NCBI GenBank assembly: GCA_025363295.1 | Contig: JANYEC010000076.1 | Span: 1-64,000 of the forward strand | DNA length: 64,000 bases | Source of the DNA: Akkermansiaceae bacterium | GTDB lineage: Bacteria; Verrucomicrobiota; Verrucomicrobiia; Verrucomicrobiales; Akkermansiaceae | Direction of reading: 5' to 3' | Part shown: positions 9,409 to 17,474 of the stretch, piece by piece | How the letters are laid out: each line of letters starts with the position of its first letter | Position numbering within the stretch: position 1 is the stretch's first letter | The notes under the pieces: model-generated | The model's database searches: none | What the model was told of the DNA's origin: nothing | What the model saw: the letters and a program-made list of their open reading frames with translations, nothing else | Position numbers and translations under genes: made by a program

Positions 9409-10007
9409 GGGAGAATGGCGGAGGCCCAATCTTCTGGAGTGTTGGCGTTGTCGAGGGCGTTTGGAGAGACGGGGGCAAGCAGACGGCAATCGTTGCGAAT
9501 GAGAATCTTCCGCGGGCAGCGCATATCATCGGCGAAGGCCTGCTCTAAGATGGGTAAGGATTCGCTGGCGTAAAGGGCGCAAAGAGGCTCCGGGAGTTCA
9601 TCACACTCGCTGCGGTAGGCGAGAAATTTTTCCCCATCCCGTCTCGAATTCACCAGCGCGGAAAGCGTGGCCGCATCCAGCCGGGGTAAGTCGCAGGCGA
9701 GCACTAACCAATCGGCAGTGGCTTGCAAGCGCATCCCTGTGACCATCCCGGCGATCGGCCCGACGCTTTCCCCCGCAGGATCGCGAACAATCGTTAGATT
9801 TCCAAAGTCCGACAATCCCGCAGGAATTTCCTGATCGTGGCGAATGGAGAGAACGACCTTTTGACAACCTATATCGACGAGTAAATCACAGGCTCTCCTA
9901 ACAAGTGTCCGGCCATCTGGGTGGATCAGCGCCGCCTTATCCTGACCCATGCGCGAGCTGCGGCCGCCCGCGAGCACGAGGCCGCAAATTTGGGGATATG
10001 AATTCAT
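9405..10007 (-). CDS. mobA: Molybdenum cofactor guanylyltransferase MobA
   Basis: A 200-residue nucleotidyltransferase with the N-terminal GTP-binding signature LVLAGGRSSRMGQDKA and the LACDLPRLD metal-binding segment at about residue 100. MobA attaches GMP to Mo-molybdopterin to form the MGD cofactor of DMSO-reductase-family enzymes, so the host probably has such enzymes. Start ATG overlaps the moaC stop by four bases; the end overlaps moaD by four bases. Confidence 0.9.
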   Translation of the reverse strand: MNSYPQICGLVLAGGRSSRMGQDKAALIHPDGRTLVRRACDLLVDIGCQKVVLSIRHDQEIPAGLSDFGNLTIVRDPAGESVGPIAGMVTGMRLQATADWLVLACDLPRLDAATLSALVNSRRDGEKFLAYRSECDELPEPLCALYASESLPILEQAFADDMRCPRKILIRNDCRLLAPVSPNALDNANTPEDWASAILP

Positions 10008-10489
10008 GCGTGGAAGTCGCCGGACTTGCCTCCGGTTTTTGAAATGAGGCGGATTTCGAGGATGCGGATGGCCTTATTCATAGCCTTACACATATCATAG
10101 ACGGTGAGAGCGGCGATACTCACTCCTGTCATGGCCTCCATTTCTACACCGGTTTTACCCGTCGTAGAAACCTCGCAGCGAATGATGAGGCCAGTGTGGG
10201 TAGGAGTGATTTGAAACTCACAATTTTCCACTGGCAACGGATGGCAGAAGGGAACGAGCTCGCTGGTTTTTTTTACCGCCATGGTGCCCGCAATGATGGC
10301 AGTTTGGAAAACGGGGCCTTTGGGTCCGTGGAAATCATTCTGGCGGAAACTCGCGATGATTTCCTCGCCAAGCTCCATGCGTGCTTCGGCGATGGCAGTC
10401 CGTCGGTTAGGCGATTTCGAGGTGATATCCACCATCGTAGGTTGCCCCTCGCGGACATGGGTGAAGTGGGATTGATCAGAACTTTCCAT
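10004..10489 (-). CDS. moaC: Cyclic pyranopterin monophosphate synthase MoaC
   Basis: A 161-residue protein with the MoaC hallmarks MVDITSKSPNRRTAIAEA near the N-terminus, VPFCHPLP at about residue 82 and GVEMEAMTGVSIAALTVYDM in the C-terminal third. It forms cPMP from the MoaA product 3',8-cyclo-7,8-dihydro-GTP. MoaA itself is not in this window. It sits six bases after moeA and overlaps mobA by four bases. Confidence 0.93.
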   Translation of the reverse strand: MESSDQSHFTHVREGQPTMVDITSKSPNRRTAIAEARMELGEEIIASFRQNDFHGPKGPVFQTAIIAGTMAVKKTSELVPFCHPLPVENCEFQITPTHTGLIIRCEVSTTGKTGVEMEAMTGVSIAALTVYDMCKAMNKAIRILEIRLISKTGGKSGDFHA

Positions 10490-10495
10490 TAGATT

Positions 10496-11683
10496 TCAGA
10501 GCCAGGGGGTGTATGGATAGACGTTGGTTTCATTTCCCCGTGGAGGCAAGATGACGAACCCATCGCTTTTCAGCAAGCCGATGAAATCGCCACTATTGCC
10601 TGTGTTTGCGGGTTCGGCGCGGCCATCGGCAGTGAATGTTACAGGAAGATGCCTCGTAAATTCCGGCATGCACTGCGCCCGGTCCTCCATCAGCACGTGA
10701 CGCTGCAATGGCTGAATCAACCCGGAGGCCACCGCCAAAGCGGGAAGCACAAAGACATGTACGCCAGTGACCGCGGAAACTGGATTACCCGGCAGCGCCA
10801 TGATCATTTGTCCGCCCGGGCCGATCCAGCAACCCGCGGGTTTGCCGGGGCGTTGTGCCACCCCGTGAAACAGCAGTCGGCAGCCGAGTTCACCTAACAA
10901 AAGAGGAACAAAATCACGAGAGCCTTTCGAAACCGCACCGGTTAGAATTAACCAATCATTTTCATCAAGTAGTTTTTTAATCAGGGGCGTAGCATCGGAA
11001 ATCTCGTCACTCAATACGCTAACGGACGAAGGACGATGGCCAGGGCGTGTTAGAGCGGCAGCCAGCGAATGACCATTCGATTGGCGGATTTGATGCGCGG
11101 CAGGGATTTGATCCACGCCAACGAGCTCGTCACCCGTGGCGACCACTGCAATTTTCGGCAAGCAGGAAACGTCTAACCAAGTAATTCCACATGACGCAGC
11201 CACACCGATTTCCCGAGATCCAAGCATGCACCCTGATTCTAGCAAGACCTGTCCTTCTGAGGCATCACTCCCTGCCCGATGGATGAACCTGCCGGGGACT
11301 TGCTCACTTTGCTCGGTAAACCTAACTCCTTCACTTTGGATGGATATCACGTCTTCCACCGGCACGATCAAATCGGCACCCAGCGGGCACGGCGCACCGG
11401 TCATCACTTCTACACAAGTTCCCGACTCTTCTGTCATCACCACTTGCTCGCGCCCCGCTGGCGCGGAACCGCTAATCCGAAAAGACCGCCGTCCAGCCTG
11501 CCAATCGGCAGATTTCAGCGCGAATCCATCCATCATCACCCGATCAAACGCCGGAAACGGACAATCCGCCGTCACATTCTGGCGTAAAACACGCCCCGCG
11601 GCGTCCTCCAGCCGACAGCGCTCAATCGCCAGCAGAGGCGTATTTTCCAAGATCAGATCGAACGCCTTACGAAATGAAAGCAT
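10496..11683 (-). CDS. moeA: Molybdopterin molybdenumtransferase MoeA
   Basis: A 395-residue protein that inserts molybdate into adenylylated molybdopterin. Family features: FPAFDRVMMDGFAL at about residue 40, then a MoCF-biosynthesis domain with VATGDEL, LTGAVSKGSRDF and ALPGNPVSA, and a C-terminal beta domain ending near YPYTPWL. The start chosen is ATG at 11683, giving the family-typical MLSFRKAFDLIL; an upstream in-frame ATG at 11782 would run into the divergent ribH region. It is the first gene of the moeA-moaC-mobA-moaD-moaE operon. A 108-base gap to ribH probably contains divergent promoters. Confidence 0.9.
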   Translation of the reverse strand: MLSFRKAFDLILENTPLLAIERCRLEDAAGRVLRQNVTADCPFPAFDRVMMDGFALKSADWQAGRRSFRISGSAPAGREQVVMTEESGTCVEVMTGAPCPLGADLIVPVEDVISIQSEGVRFTEQSEQVPGRFIHRAGSDASEGQVLLESGCMLGSREIGVAASCGITWLDVSCLPKIAVVATGDELVGVDQIPAAHQIRQSNGHSLAAALTRPGHRPSSVSVLSDEISDATPLIKKLLDENDWLILTGAVSKGSRDFVPLLLGELGCRLLFHGVAQRPGKPAGCWIGPGGQMIMALPGNPVSAVTGVHVFVLPALAVASGLIQPLQRHVLMEDRAQCMPEFTRHLPVTFTADGRAEPANTGNSGDFIGLLKSDGFVILPPRGNETNVYPYTPWL

Positions 11684-11791
11684 GGCCGGATCATCGTTGA
11701 GATCCCTTGCCCGCCAAGTGAAAATCGCCACATGATGCAATCTCCTTGTCTGCCGATTGACTTTTCCTTCACCGCCCGCCATACCCCGCGC

Positions 11792-12307
11792 ATGTCGTCT
11801 GCTTTGCCGCCGAAACCCCGCATTATCGGACCGAAAGTCCGGGTGTGCATTGTTGCCTCAAAATACAATGAGCAATACACCGATGCCTTGGTCGAAAACG
11901 CGCTGGAGGAGCTTGGCGAGCTGGTCCCACAAGGACGGGTCGATCTGATTCGTGTTCCAGGTGCTTTTGAGATTCCTGTCATGGTCGCATCCGTCCTCGA
12001 TCGAGAGCCTCCGGCTTGCATCATCGCTCTGGGTCTAATCATTCGCGGCTCGACCTCACACGCTGATCTCGTGGCTCGTTCGGTGACGGATTCGCTCCAA
12101 GCTCTTGCGATCAAATCTTTATGTCCGGTGATTCATGAGGTATTGCTGGTCGAGGACGAAAAACAAGCCTACGCCCGCTGCATCGGAGCCGCACTCAACC
12201 GAGGCAAAGAAGCGGCCCGAGCCGCCGCCTCGATGATTGACCTATTCCAAGAACTCGACAAATCCATGAGTCGCAATTCCAGTTTTAAAAAGCATCGTAA
12301 TGCCTAG
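11792..12307 (+). CDS. ribH: 6,7-dimethyl-8-ribityllumazine synthase
   Basis: A 171-residue lumazine synthase that condenses the ribityl uracil with dihydroxybutanone phosphate in the penultimate step of riboflavin synthesis. Signatures: [16 protein letters not shown] (substrate-binding N-terminus), [10 protein letters not shown] and [15 protein letters not shown] with the conserved catalytic His. ATG at 11792 gives the usual length; ATG at 11732 would extend into the divergent promoter region. It overlaps nusB by eight bases, the common ribH-nusB arrangement. Confidence 0.9.
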   Translation: MSSALPPKPRIIGPKVRVCIVASKYNEQYTDALVENALEELGELVPQGRVDLIRVPGAFEIPVMVASVLDREPPACIIALGLIIRGSTSHADLVARSVTDSLQALAIKSLCPVIHEVLLVEDEKQAYARCIGAALNRGKEAARAAASMIDLFQELDKSMSRNSSFKKHRNA

Positions 12308-13214
12308 CCGCCGCCACATCCGCGAGGCGGTCGTCCAATTCCTCTACTGCGCTGACCTCGAAGGTGGTGCGGATCCGGCTGCCTTGCGTGATCCATTTTG
12401 GGATTTCGTGACGGAGTCGGACCGCCGCAGCTTGCAGCTTGCGACATTCCGCACTGTCCATCACCTCGCGCACGGGCGTGAGGGGCGTTTGCTAGAATTT
12501 GTTGAGCGCCAAGAAATCGCATTTGCTTTGCTCACCGCATGGCCAGAGGCGGAAAATTTGAAAAGTGATCTCCGGCGTATCGCTGAGCTGGAATCCGGCT
12601 GGAGCACTTCGTTTGCAAAACTGGAGCGCCTGCCCAAAGATGATGATGATGCATCGGTGGCGGAAAGTTTCAGCACGGCGCTAGGAACTCTGTTTAGGTT
12701 AGATCGAGATCTCGCCATGACACGCCTGCGCTTTTTGCAAGGCATCGAAGATTTCCCCGCATTGAGAGGTCAATTGGAGGCAGTTGCCGCGACAATCCGC
12801 CGATTGCAGCGCATCTCGGACCGGCTGCGGATGGTCGAGGAGCCCGAAAAATTTCCTGAACAAGCCGATCTCGCCCGACTGCGCGAGTCCAAGGCAGAAA
12901 TCCACGAACTCCGCCGCAAAGCCGATAACCTTGTCGATGCGATTCTGCTGAAAAAGGAATCCATCGATGAAACGCTAGCCAAGGTGGTCGATAATTTCTC
13001 ACCCGAACGGATTGACCCCGTGGACCGAGCGATTTTGCGAATGGCAACGTATGAGGTTCTTCATGCCGACACTCCACCGAAAGTTGCGATCAACGAAGCG
13101 ATTGAGCTAGCGAAACGCTTTGGCACGACAGATTCGAAACGCTTCGTCAATGGCGTGCTCGATCGGATTGCGAAAAACGCCGCCGCGCGATCCGAAAGTC
13201 AGGACGTTTTGTAA
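12300..13214 (+). CDS. nusB: Transcription antitermination factor NusB, with large central insertion
   Basis: The two ends match Nus[21 protein letters not shown] at the N-terminus, and [20 protein letters not shown] plus [20 protein letters not shown] at the C-terminus. NusB binds boxA RNA with NusE (S10) in rRNA antitermination. It is 304 residues against about 140 for the usual protein. The extra 150 residues or so (roughly 60-215) are charged and probably helical. The reading frame is uninterrupted. It is coupled to ribH by overlap. Confidence 0.85.
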   Translation: MPSRRHIREAVVQFLYCADLEGGADPAALRDPFWDFVTESDRRSLQLATFRTVHHLAHGREGRLLEFVERQEIAFALLTAWPEAENLKSDLRRIAELESGWSTSFAKLERLPKDDDDASVAESFSTALGTLFRLDRDLAMTRLRFLQGIEDFPALRGQLEAVAATIRRLQRISDRLRMVEEPEKFPEQADLARLRESKAEIHELRRKADNLVDAILLKKESIDETLAKVVDNFSPERIDPVDRAILRMATYEVLHADTPPKVAINEAIELAKRFGTTDSKRFVNGVLDRIAKNAAARSESQDVL

Positions 13215-13265
13215 TTGGTATCGCAAGCGGCAGCCGCCATAACACCGAACGAGATTTTTTCGATT

Positions 13266-14582
13266 ATGCGCTACCCGACCGAATTCCAGAAAAAAACCCT
13301 ATGGAACGCCGCCACCGGAGTTTCCATCATGGTGTTAGGAGGCTTGTTAGTTGGACTGATTATACTCATCGGCCAAATTTTCGGATTTCTTCAACCCGTG
13401 CTCATCCCGCTGATTGTTGCGGGAATCATCGCCTATGTGCTCGATCCTATCGTTAGATTTCTTGAAAGACGCGGAATGAGCAGGATTTGGGCGGTTGTGA
13501 CTCTTTACATCATTATTCTAACTGCCATTATTTTGTTAGTCGCGGCGATACTTCCGGGAATCCAACGCGGCCACGGTGCATTACGAGATTTCCTAGCAAA
13601 GCCAAAATCGACGGCGCAAACCGAGCAGTCCGCAGGCACCACTACAGCTCCTACTAGGGATGACGAGCCAGATCATCTATCCCCTGCTCTCGCTGGTGCG
13701 CTCAACGACCTGAAGAACCGCAATCAAAACGGCCCGATCGGCTGGCTGCTCACGGACCCGGATCAGCCCGACGAACCGGCGCTAACAAAAAGTGCCATCC
13801 CCGAGCCGAGATCACTGGACTACTTTTCAAAGAGCCGTGGAGGAAGAATGCTGTTCGAATACCAAGGGGTGATTCTCAAGACCGGGAGAGACTGGCTATC
13901 CGCAGGGTCAACCAAAGTGTTAGGATTCCTAGGGCTGGTGATTGGCATGATCATGGTGCCTGTGTACTTGTTCTTTTTCCTCAAGGATTCCGCATCGATT
14001 CGAAATCAATGGCACCATTATGTGCCACTCAAAGCCTCGCGCTTCAAAACGGAGCTGGTAGATACTCTCCAAGAGATCAATGGCTATCTGGTTTCGTTCT
14101 TCCGCGGACAGGTGTTGGTGGCGGCCATCGATGGGATTCTCGTGGGCCTTGCACTGATGACCTTCGGGCTGCCTTATGGACTCTTGATCGGGATATTCAT
14201 GGCGATCCTAGGAATTATTCCCTACATCGGGAACATTCTTTGCCTGATCCCCGCATGCATCATCGCTTATCTCCACGCTCAGGGTGCGGCACCATTTGGG
14301 ATGAGTGCATGGACCTACGTCGGATGTGTGTTAGGAATCTTCATTTTTGTCCAACAGATTAACTCATTGGTGACCGCTCCTAAGATCGTGGGTGATTCCG
14401 TGGGGCTGCATCCGCTGACGGTGATTTTCTCGATGTTGTTCTGGTCACTCGTTCTCGGCGGCTTCGTGGGAGCACTGTTAGCAGTCCCACTCACGGCAGC
14501 CATGAAGGTGCTTTTCCGCCGCTTCATTTGGGAAAGGCAACTGCGCGATCCCGGCGAATACGCATCATCACCCAGCGTGTGA
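13266..14582 (+). CDS. AI-2E family transporter (PerM-like membrane protein)
   Basis: A 438-residue polytopic membrane protein. Hydrophobic segments are at about residues 20-65, 75-95, 215-235 and several from 275 to 420. The C-terminal half has PYGLLIGIFMAILGIIPYIG and LHPLTVIFSMLFWSLVLGG, which are diagnostic of the AI-2E/PerM family. A polar Gly/Glu-rich loop lies at about 100-190. Substrates vary in the family, so the substrate here is unknown. ATG at 13266 was chosen over a non-ATG start abutting the nusB stop. It probably belongs to the ribH-nusB transcript (51-base gap). Confidence 0.8.
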   Translation: MRYPTEFQKKTLWNAATGVSIMVLGGLLVGLIILIGQIFGFLQPVLIPLIVAGIIAYVLDPIVRFLERRGMSRIWAVVTLYIIILTAIILLVAAILPGIQRGHGALRDFLAKPKSTAQTEQSAGTTTAPTRDDEPDHLSPALAGALNDLKNRNQNGPIGWLLTDPDQPDEPALTKSAIPEPRSLDYFSKSRGGRMLFEYQGVILKTGRDWLSAGSTKVLGFLGLVIGMIMVPVYLFFFLKDSASIRNQWHHYVPLKASRFKTELVDTLQEINGYLVSFFRGQVLVAAIDGILVGLALMTFGLPYGLLIGIFMAILGIIPYIGNILCLIPACIIAYLHAQGAAPFGMSAWTYVGCVLGIFIFVQQINSLVTAPKIVGDSVGLHPLTVIFSMLFWSLVLGGFVGALLAVPLTAAMKVLFRRFIWERQLRDPGEYASSPSV

Positions 14583-14758
14583 GTTCACACTTTCGCCTTT
14601 CAATTAGAGGGCTCGCGAAGGGCCCCCCGCCTCGCGCCGCCGGAATTCTCCCCCCGGATTATCCCAGCAAATGCGCAAAACGAGAGGCGTGGATGAGCCT
14701 GAAGAAAGTCCACACGACGGGCAAGGCGATTCCCATGATTTGTGGTGAAGTTTAACCT

Positions 14759-14787
14759 GAGCGACACCCTTATTGTGTAAGTCGCTC
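14759..14787 (-). terminator. Weak hairpin at the end of the zinc-ribbon membrane gene
   Basis: Inverted repeat GAGCGAC / GTCGCTC with a 15-base loop that includes the stop codon of the minus-strand gene at 14770. No T-run follows, so it could equally be an RNA-stability element. The gap 14583-14758 holds no recognisable gene. Confidence 0.3.
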
Positions 14788-16371
14788 ATGGATCGCCTTT
14801 TGCGCCTGTTCCAGCAAAACCTTCAACTCGGGATTCGCCCCCAGCGACGCCCCACTCAACATCGGCACACTGGCCGCGCCGCCGACTCGCCCCAGCAAGC
14901 GCACAGCGGAATAGCGTGCAGGGCCATCGGTTTTCGGGAAACGTTCGATTACGCAAGATTCGATGACAGGCCCAAGATCCGCGAAAAGTGACTCCCAAGT
15001 GGTCGGATCTTTCGACCAGAGCTGATCGAGAGCGGGAATTACCGCCAAGTTTTTCTCTTTGACGATTAAGGCGATCATCTCCTGAGGAACTAACGCTTCC
15101 TTATCCATCAACTTCTTTACCGCCAGCAAAGCAGCCTCACCGGCAGGACCGGGCTGATCCGACCAGATAGAGAGTGCATGACAGATGTTCCCCTTGAAAT
15201 CGATACCATCCTCTTTGAGTAAGGAGATCAACCTGCGAGTAATATCGACACGATAGACTTTCGGCGGCGATTCTGCTAGACGCTGGACTGCGCGGCGCAC
15301 TCGCTCTAAGTCAACACTCTCTAATTCACGTTTATTAAGTTCATAATAAGCGGGATCGTCCTTTTCCGTGAGTTTTTTGATAGGACCTTCCGTGAAATTT
15401 TCATTGTTCACCCGAATCTCGATCACCGAAAGCTCGGGATAAATTTTTTCAAGAATCCCCAGTGGTGAGATCACGTCGGTCATCTCATCTATCTTCTGTT
15501 TCGGACCGGTCACCACCATCAAAAAATCACCTCCATCCCGCGGATAAAAGTGCGAGGACGGATCCGCCCCTGTCACTCGGAAAATATAATCTCTCACGAG
15601 GAAGCGATTCATATCACTCAAACCTCGCAGCCACAGCCCGATGGCGTGCTTGGGACTTCCCTCTGCCTCCAATCGTTTGATTTCCTTCTCGAGCGGATCG
15701 ATCCCAATGCGGTTGCGCAAAACCGTGTTCGCGTCCTCTTTCATGGATTCTAGAGTCGGCAGCGCAGGAACCGGTGTGGAAGTGGGTTCGATTCTTGCCA
15801 CCTGGATCGTCGAGCCGGCGGTAAACACAAAAGGGATGGCCAGCAGTCCGCTACTCAGCAGCAACCCAATTCCCAATGCTTTCAAGCGAGCCTTCGGATT
15901 TGCGTATATCAAAAATACGATACCCATGAAACTCGCGACCCCCCCCATCACTAGGCGATTCTCCATCGACATCCCGTCCAGCGACCCACCGAGATTCGCG
16001 CCAAATATCAGCAATAAGGCCATCATGACCATCCCACTGATTCCGACAATTCCTGCGAGAATTTGCAGCGGTGATGCGGGTTCCAAAATCGCTGCGTCTG
16101 GAGCCTTTGCGTAGCGCATTGCTTGATATTCCTTCGCAAGTGGAGTGAATGCCAAGGGCACCCGCTGGAAACGGCTCAATGCGGTACTGCTGCGCTCGCC
16201 CGGATAAAAACGACGTCCACGGACAATCACATCGTCGTTGATTCGGAAACGCACATCACAGCCGCCGCACTCTACCATCTTGTCACGAAGGTCTTCCTCC
16301 ACTTTGAAACGCTGGCCACATGAGGGACAGCGAATCAGTAAAAGCAGATCGTCTGATGAATCGGGTGACAT
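14770..16371 (-). CDS. Zinc-ribbon membrane protein of unknown function
   Basis: A 533-residue protein. Residues 14-38 form an MJ0042-type zinc ribbon (CPSCGQ ... CGGC). Three hydrophobic segments occupy about residues 103-195, followed by a Pro/Thr-rich linker and a long soluble C-terminal part (about 205-533) with no family I recognise, though its end (residues 440-530) has the helical look of HEAT-type repeats. The topology would place the ribbon in the cytoplasm. The gene stands alone, divergent from the 16555 gene. Confidence 0.6.
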   Translation of the reverse strand: MSPDSSDDLLLLIRCPSCGQRFKVEEDLRDKMVECGGCDVRFRINDDVIVRGRRFYPGERSSTALSRFQRVPLAFTPLAKEYQAMRYAKAPDAAILEPASPLQILAGIVGISGMVMMALLLIFGANLGGSLDGMSMENRLVMGGVASFMGIVFLIYANPKARLKALGIGLLLSSGLLAIPFVFTAGSTIQVARIEPTSTPVPALPTLESMKEDANTVLRNRIGIDPLEKEIKRLEAEGSPKHAIGLWLRGLSDMNRFLVRDYIFRVTGADPSSHFYPRDGGDFLMVVTGPKQKIDEMTDVISPLGILEKIYPELSVIEIRVNNENFTEGPIKKLTEKDDPAYYELNKRELESVDLERVRRAVQRLAESPPKVYRVDITRRLISLLKEDGIDFKGNICHALSIWSDQPGPAGEAALLAVKKLMDKEALVPQEMIALIVKEKNLAVIPALDQLWSKDPTTWESLFADLGPVIESCVIERFPKTDGPARYSAVRLLGRVGGAASVPMLSGASLGANPELKVLLEQAQKAIHERLTQ

Positions 16372-16501
16372 TTAGATAAGAGGAGTTTCGGGGCAATCCA
16401 ATCTGTTTGCAACACCAAGCGCTAGATCCAACTAACTCCGCTTCAGGTAAAGGTGAAGCAAAACCATGACAACCTGTAATTTAGTTTAGAAACATTAAAA
16501 A

Positions 16502-16530
16502 TTGACGTATCCCGAATTTAAGCATAGAAA
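16502..16530 (+). promoter_or_regulatory. Candidate sigma-70-type promoter
   Basis: TTGACG (16502-16507), a 17-base spacer and TAGAAA (16525-16530), 24 bases before the ATG at 16555, in an AT-rich gap. The -35 box is close to consensus (5/6); the -10 box matches 4/6. Confidence 0.4.
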
Positions 16531-16554
16531 AATTCTTAATCACTTAAATTCGTT

Positions 16555-17103
16555 ATGACTCCACTCCGAGTAAACCCACTGCCGACTTTACGGGCCATCG
16601 ATGAAACACCTGCATTGGTGATCGAACGAGATGGATTTATCGACGAAGCCGCGCTCTCGGCCTTGATGTTCGAGCCGCTGTATCCCGCCCGCCAAGCACC
16701 TTACCCCGAGGATCTCGCACTGGCTGTGGACGATCTGGACTTCGCTGGGTGGAAACTTTCTGAATCCCCCCAGCCTCGTTTGCTCGGGGCTACTTTGAAT
16801 GCGCAGAAACCCCTGCGACGCCCCGCACCACCGGTCATCGAAGAGCCCGGCCTCGACCTGCCTCATTCAGGGAATCACCGCTGGTGGCTGGCGGGTATCG
16901 CGGGTCTTCTTTCCACTTTGATTTTTTCTCTGTTATTGCTCAATCTTGCCACACGACCCGGAACTCAACTTCAAGTGCTCTTTGCTCCACGCGCACCTGC
17001 CGTTCCACCACCGGTTCCTGCGATGAAAACTAACTCGTCAGAAATGTCAGCCGAGTTGACTCGGTTCTCTCCAGAATCCCCCGCAAATGGAGCACGACCT
17101 TAA
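16555..17103 (+). CDS. Single-pass membrane protein, unknown
   Basis: A 182-residue protein with a cytoplasmic-like acidic N-terminal part, a Pro-rich segment around residues 90-100, one strong transmembrane helix at about residues 112-133 (WWLAGIAGLLSTLIFSLLLL) and a Pro/Ser-rich tail. No family is recognised. It is followed 29 bases later by a DUF4870 gene, probably in the same transcript. Confidence 0.6.
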   Translation: MTPLRVNPLPTLRAIDETPALVIERDGFIDEAALSALMFEPLYPARQAPYPEDLALAVDDLDFAGWKLSESPQPRLLGATLNAQKPLRRPAPPVIEEPGLDLPHSGNHRWWLAGIAGLLSTLIFSLLLLNLATRPGTQLQVLFAPRAPAVPPPVPAMKTNSSEMSAELTRFSPESPANGARP

Positions 17104-17132
17104 TTCCATAATCTCAGACTCACAATTACACC

Positions 17133-17456
17133 ATGGAAACGCAAACAAGTCTGCCGCGTCCGAGTGCCACTAACTGGCGCCTCTACCTCGAACTGTTATC
17201 CTTCACCGCTTTCGTTTTTCCCGTCGGCCATATCCTCGGACCACTCGTCTTGTGGCTTGTGAAAAAAGACTCTGTTCCCACCGTCGATGAAGAGGGCAAA
17301 AAAGTCATCAATTTCAATATTTCTTGGACTCTTTGGGGAGTGGCGAGCTGTGGTCTGGGCTTCCTCGCATGGATCGTCATCGCCATCATCGCAACACTGA
17401 AAGCCGCCAACAATGAGCCGTTCAAGCATCCGTGGACGATCAGCTTCCTGAAATAA
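17133..17456 (+). CDS. DUF4870 (Tic20-like) membrane protein
   Basis: A 107-residue protein with two to three transmembrane segments. The pattern GHILGPLVLWLVKKDSVPTV followed by GKKVINFNISWTLW is characteristic of DUF4870 small membrane proteins. Function is unknown. It converges on the topoisomerase gene with only 18 bases between the stops. Confidence 0.75.
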   Translation: METQTSLPRPSATNWRLYLELLSFTAFVFPVGHILGPLVLWLVKKDSVPTVDEEGKKVINFNISWTLWGVASCGLGFLAWIVIAIIATLKAANNEPFKHPWTISFLK

Positions 17457-17474
17457 AATGCGTTCCCGCGCAAC

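Noticed and set aside
14583..14758. RNase P-like sequence GAAGAAAGTCC near 14701
   Set aside because: The gap is only about 175 bases, too short for RNase P RNA, and the second conserved part is not found.
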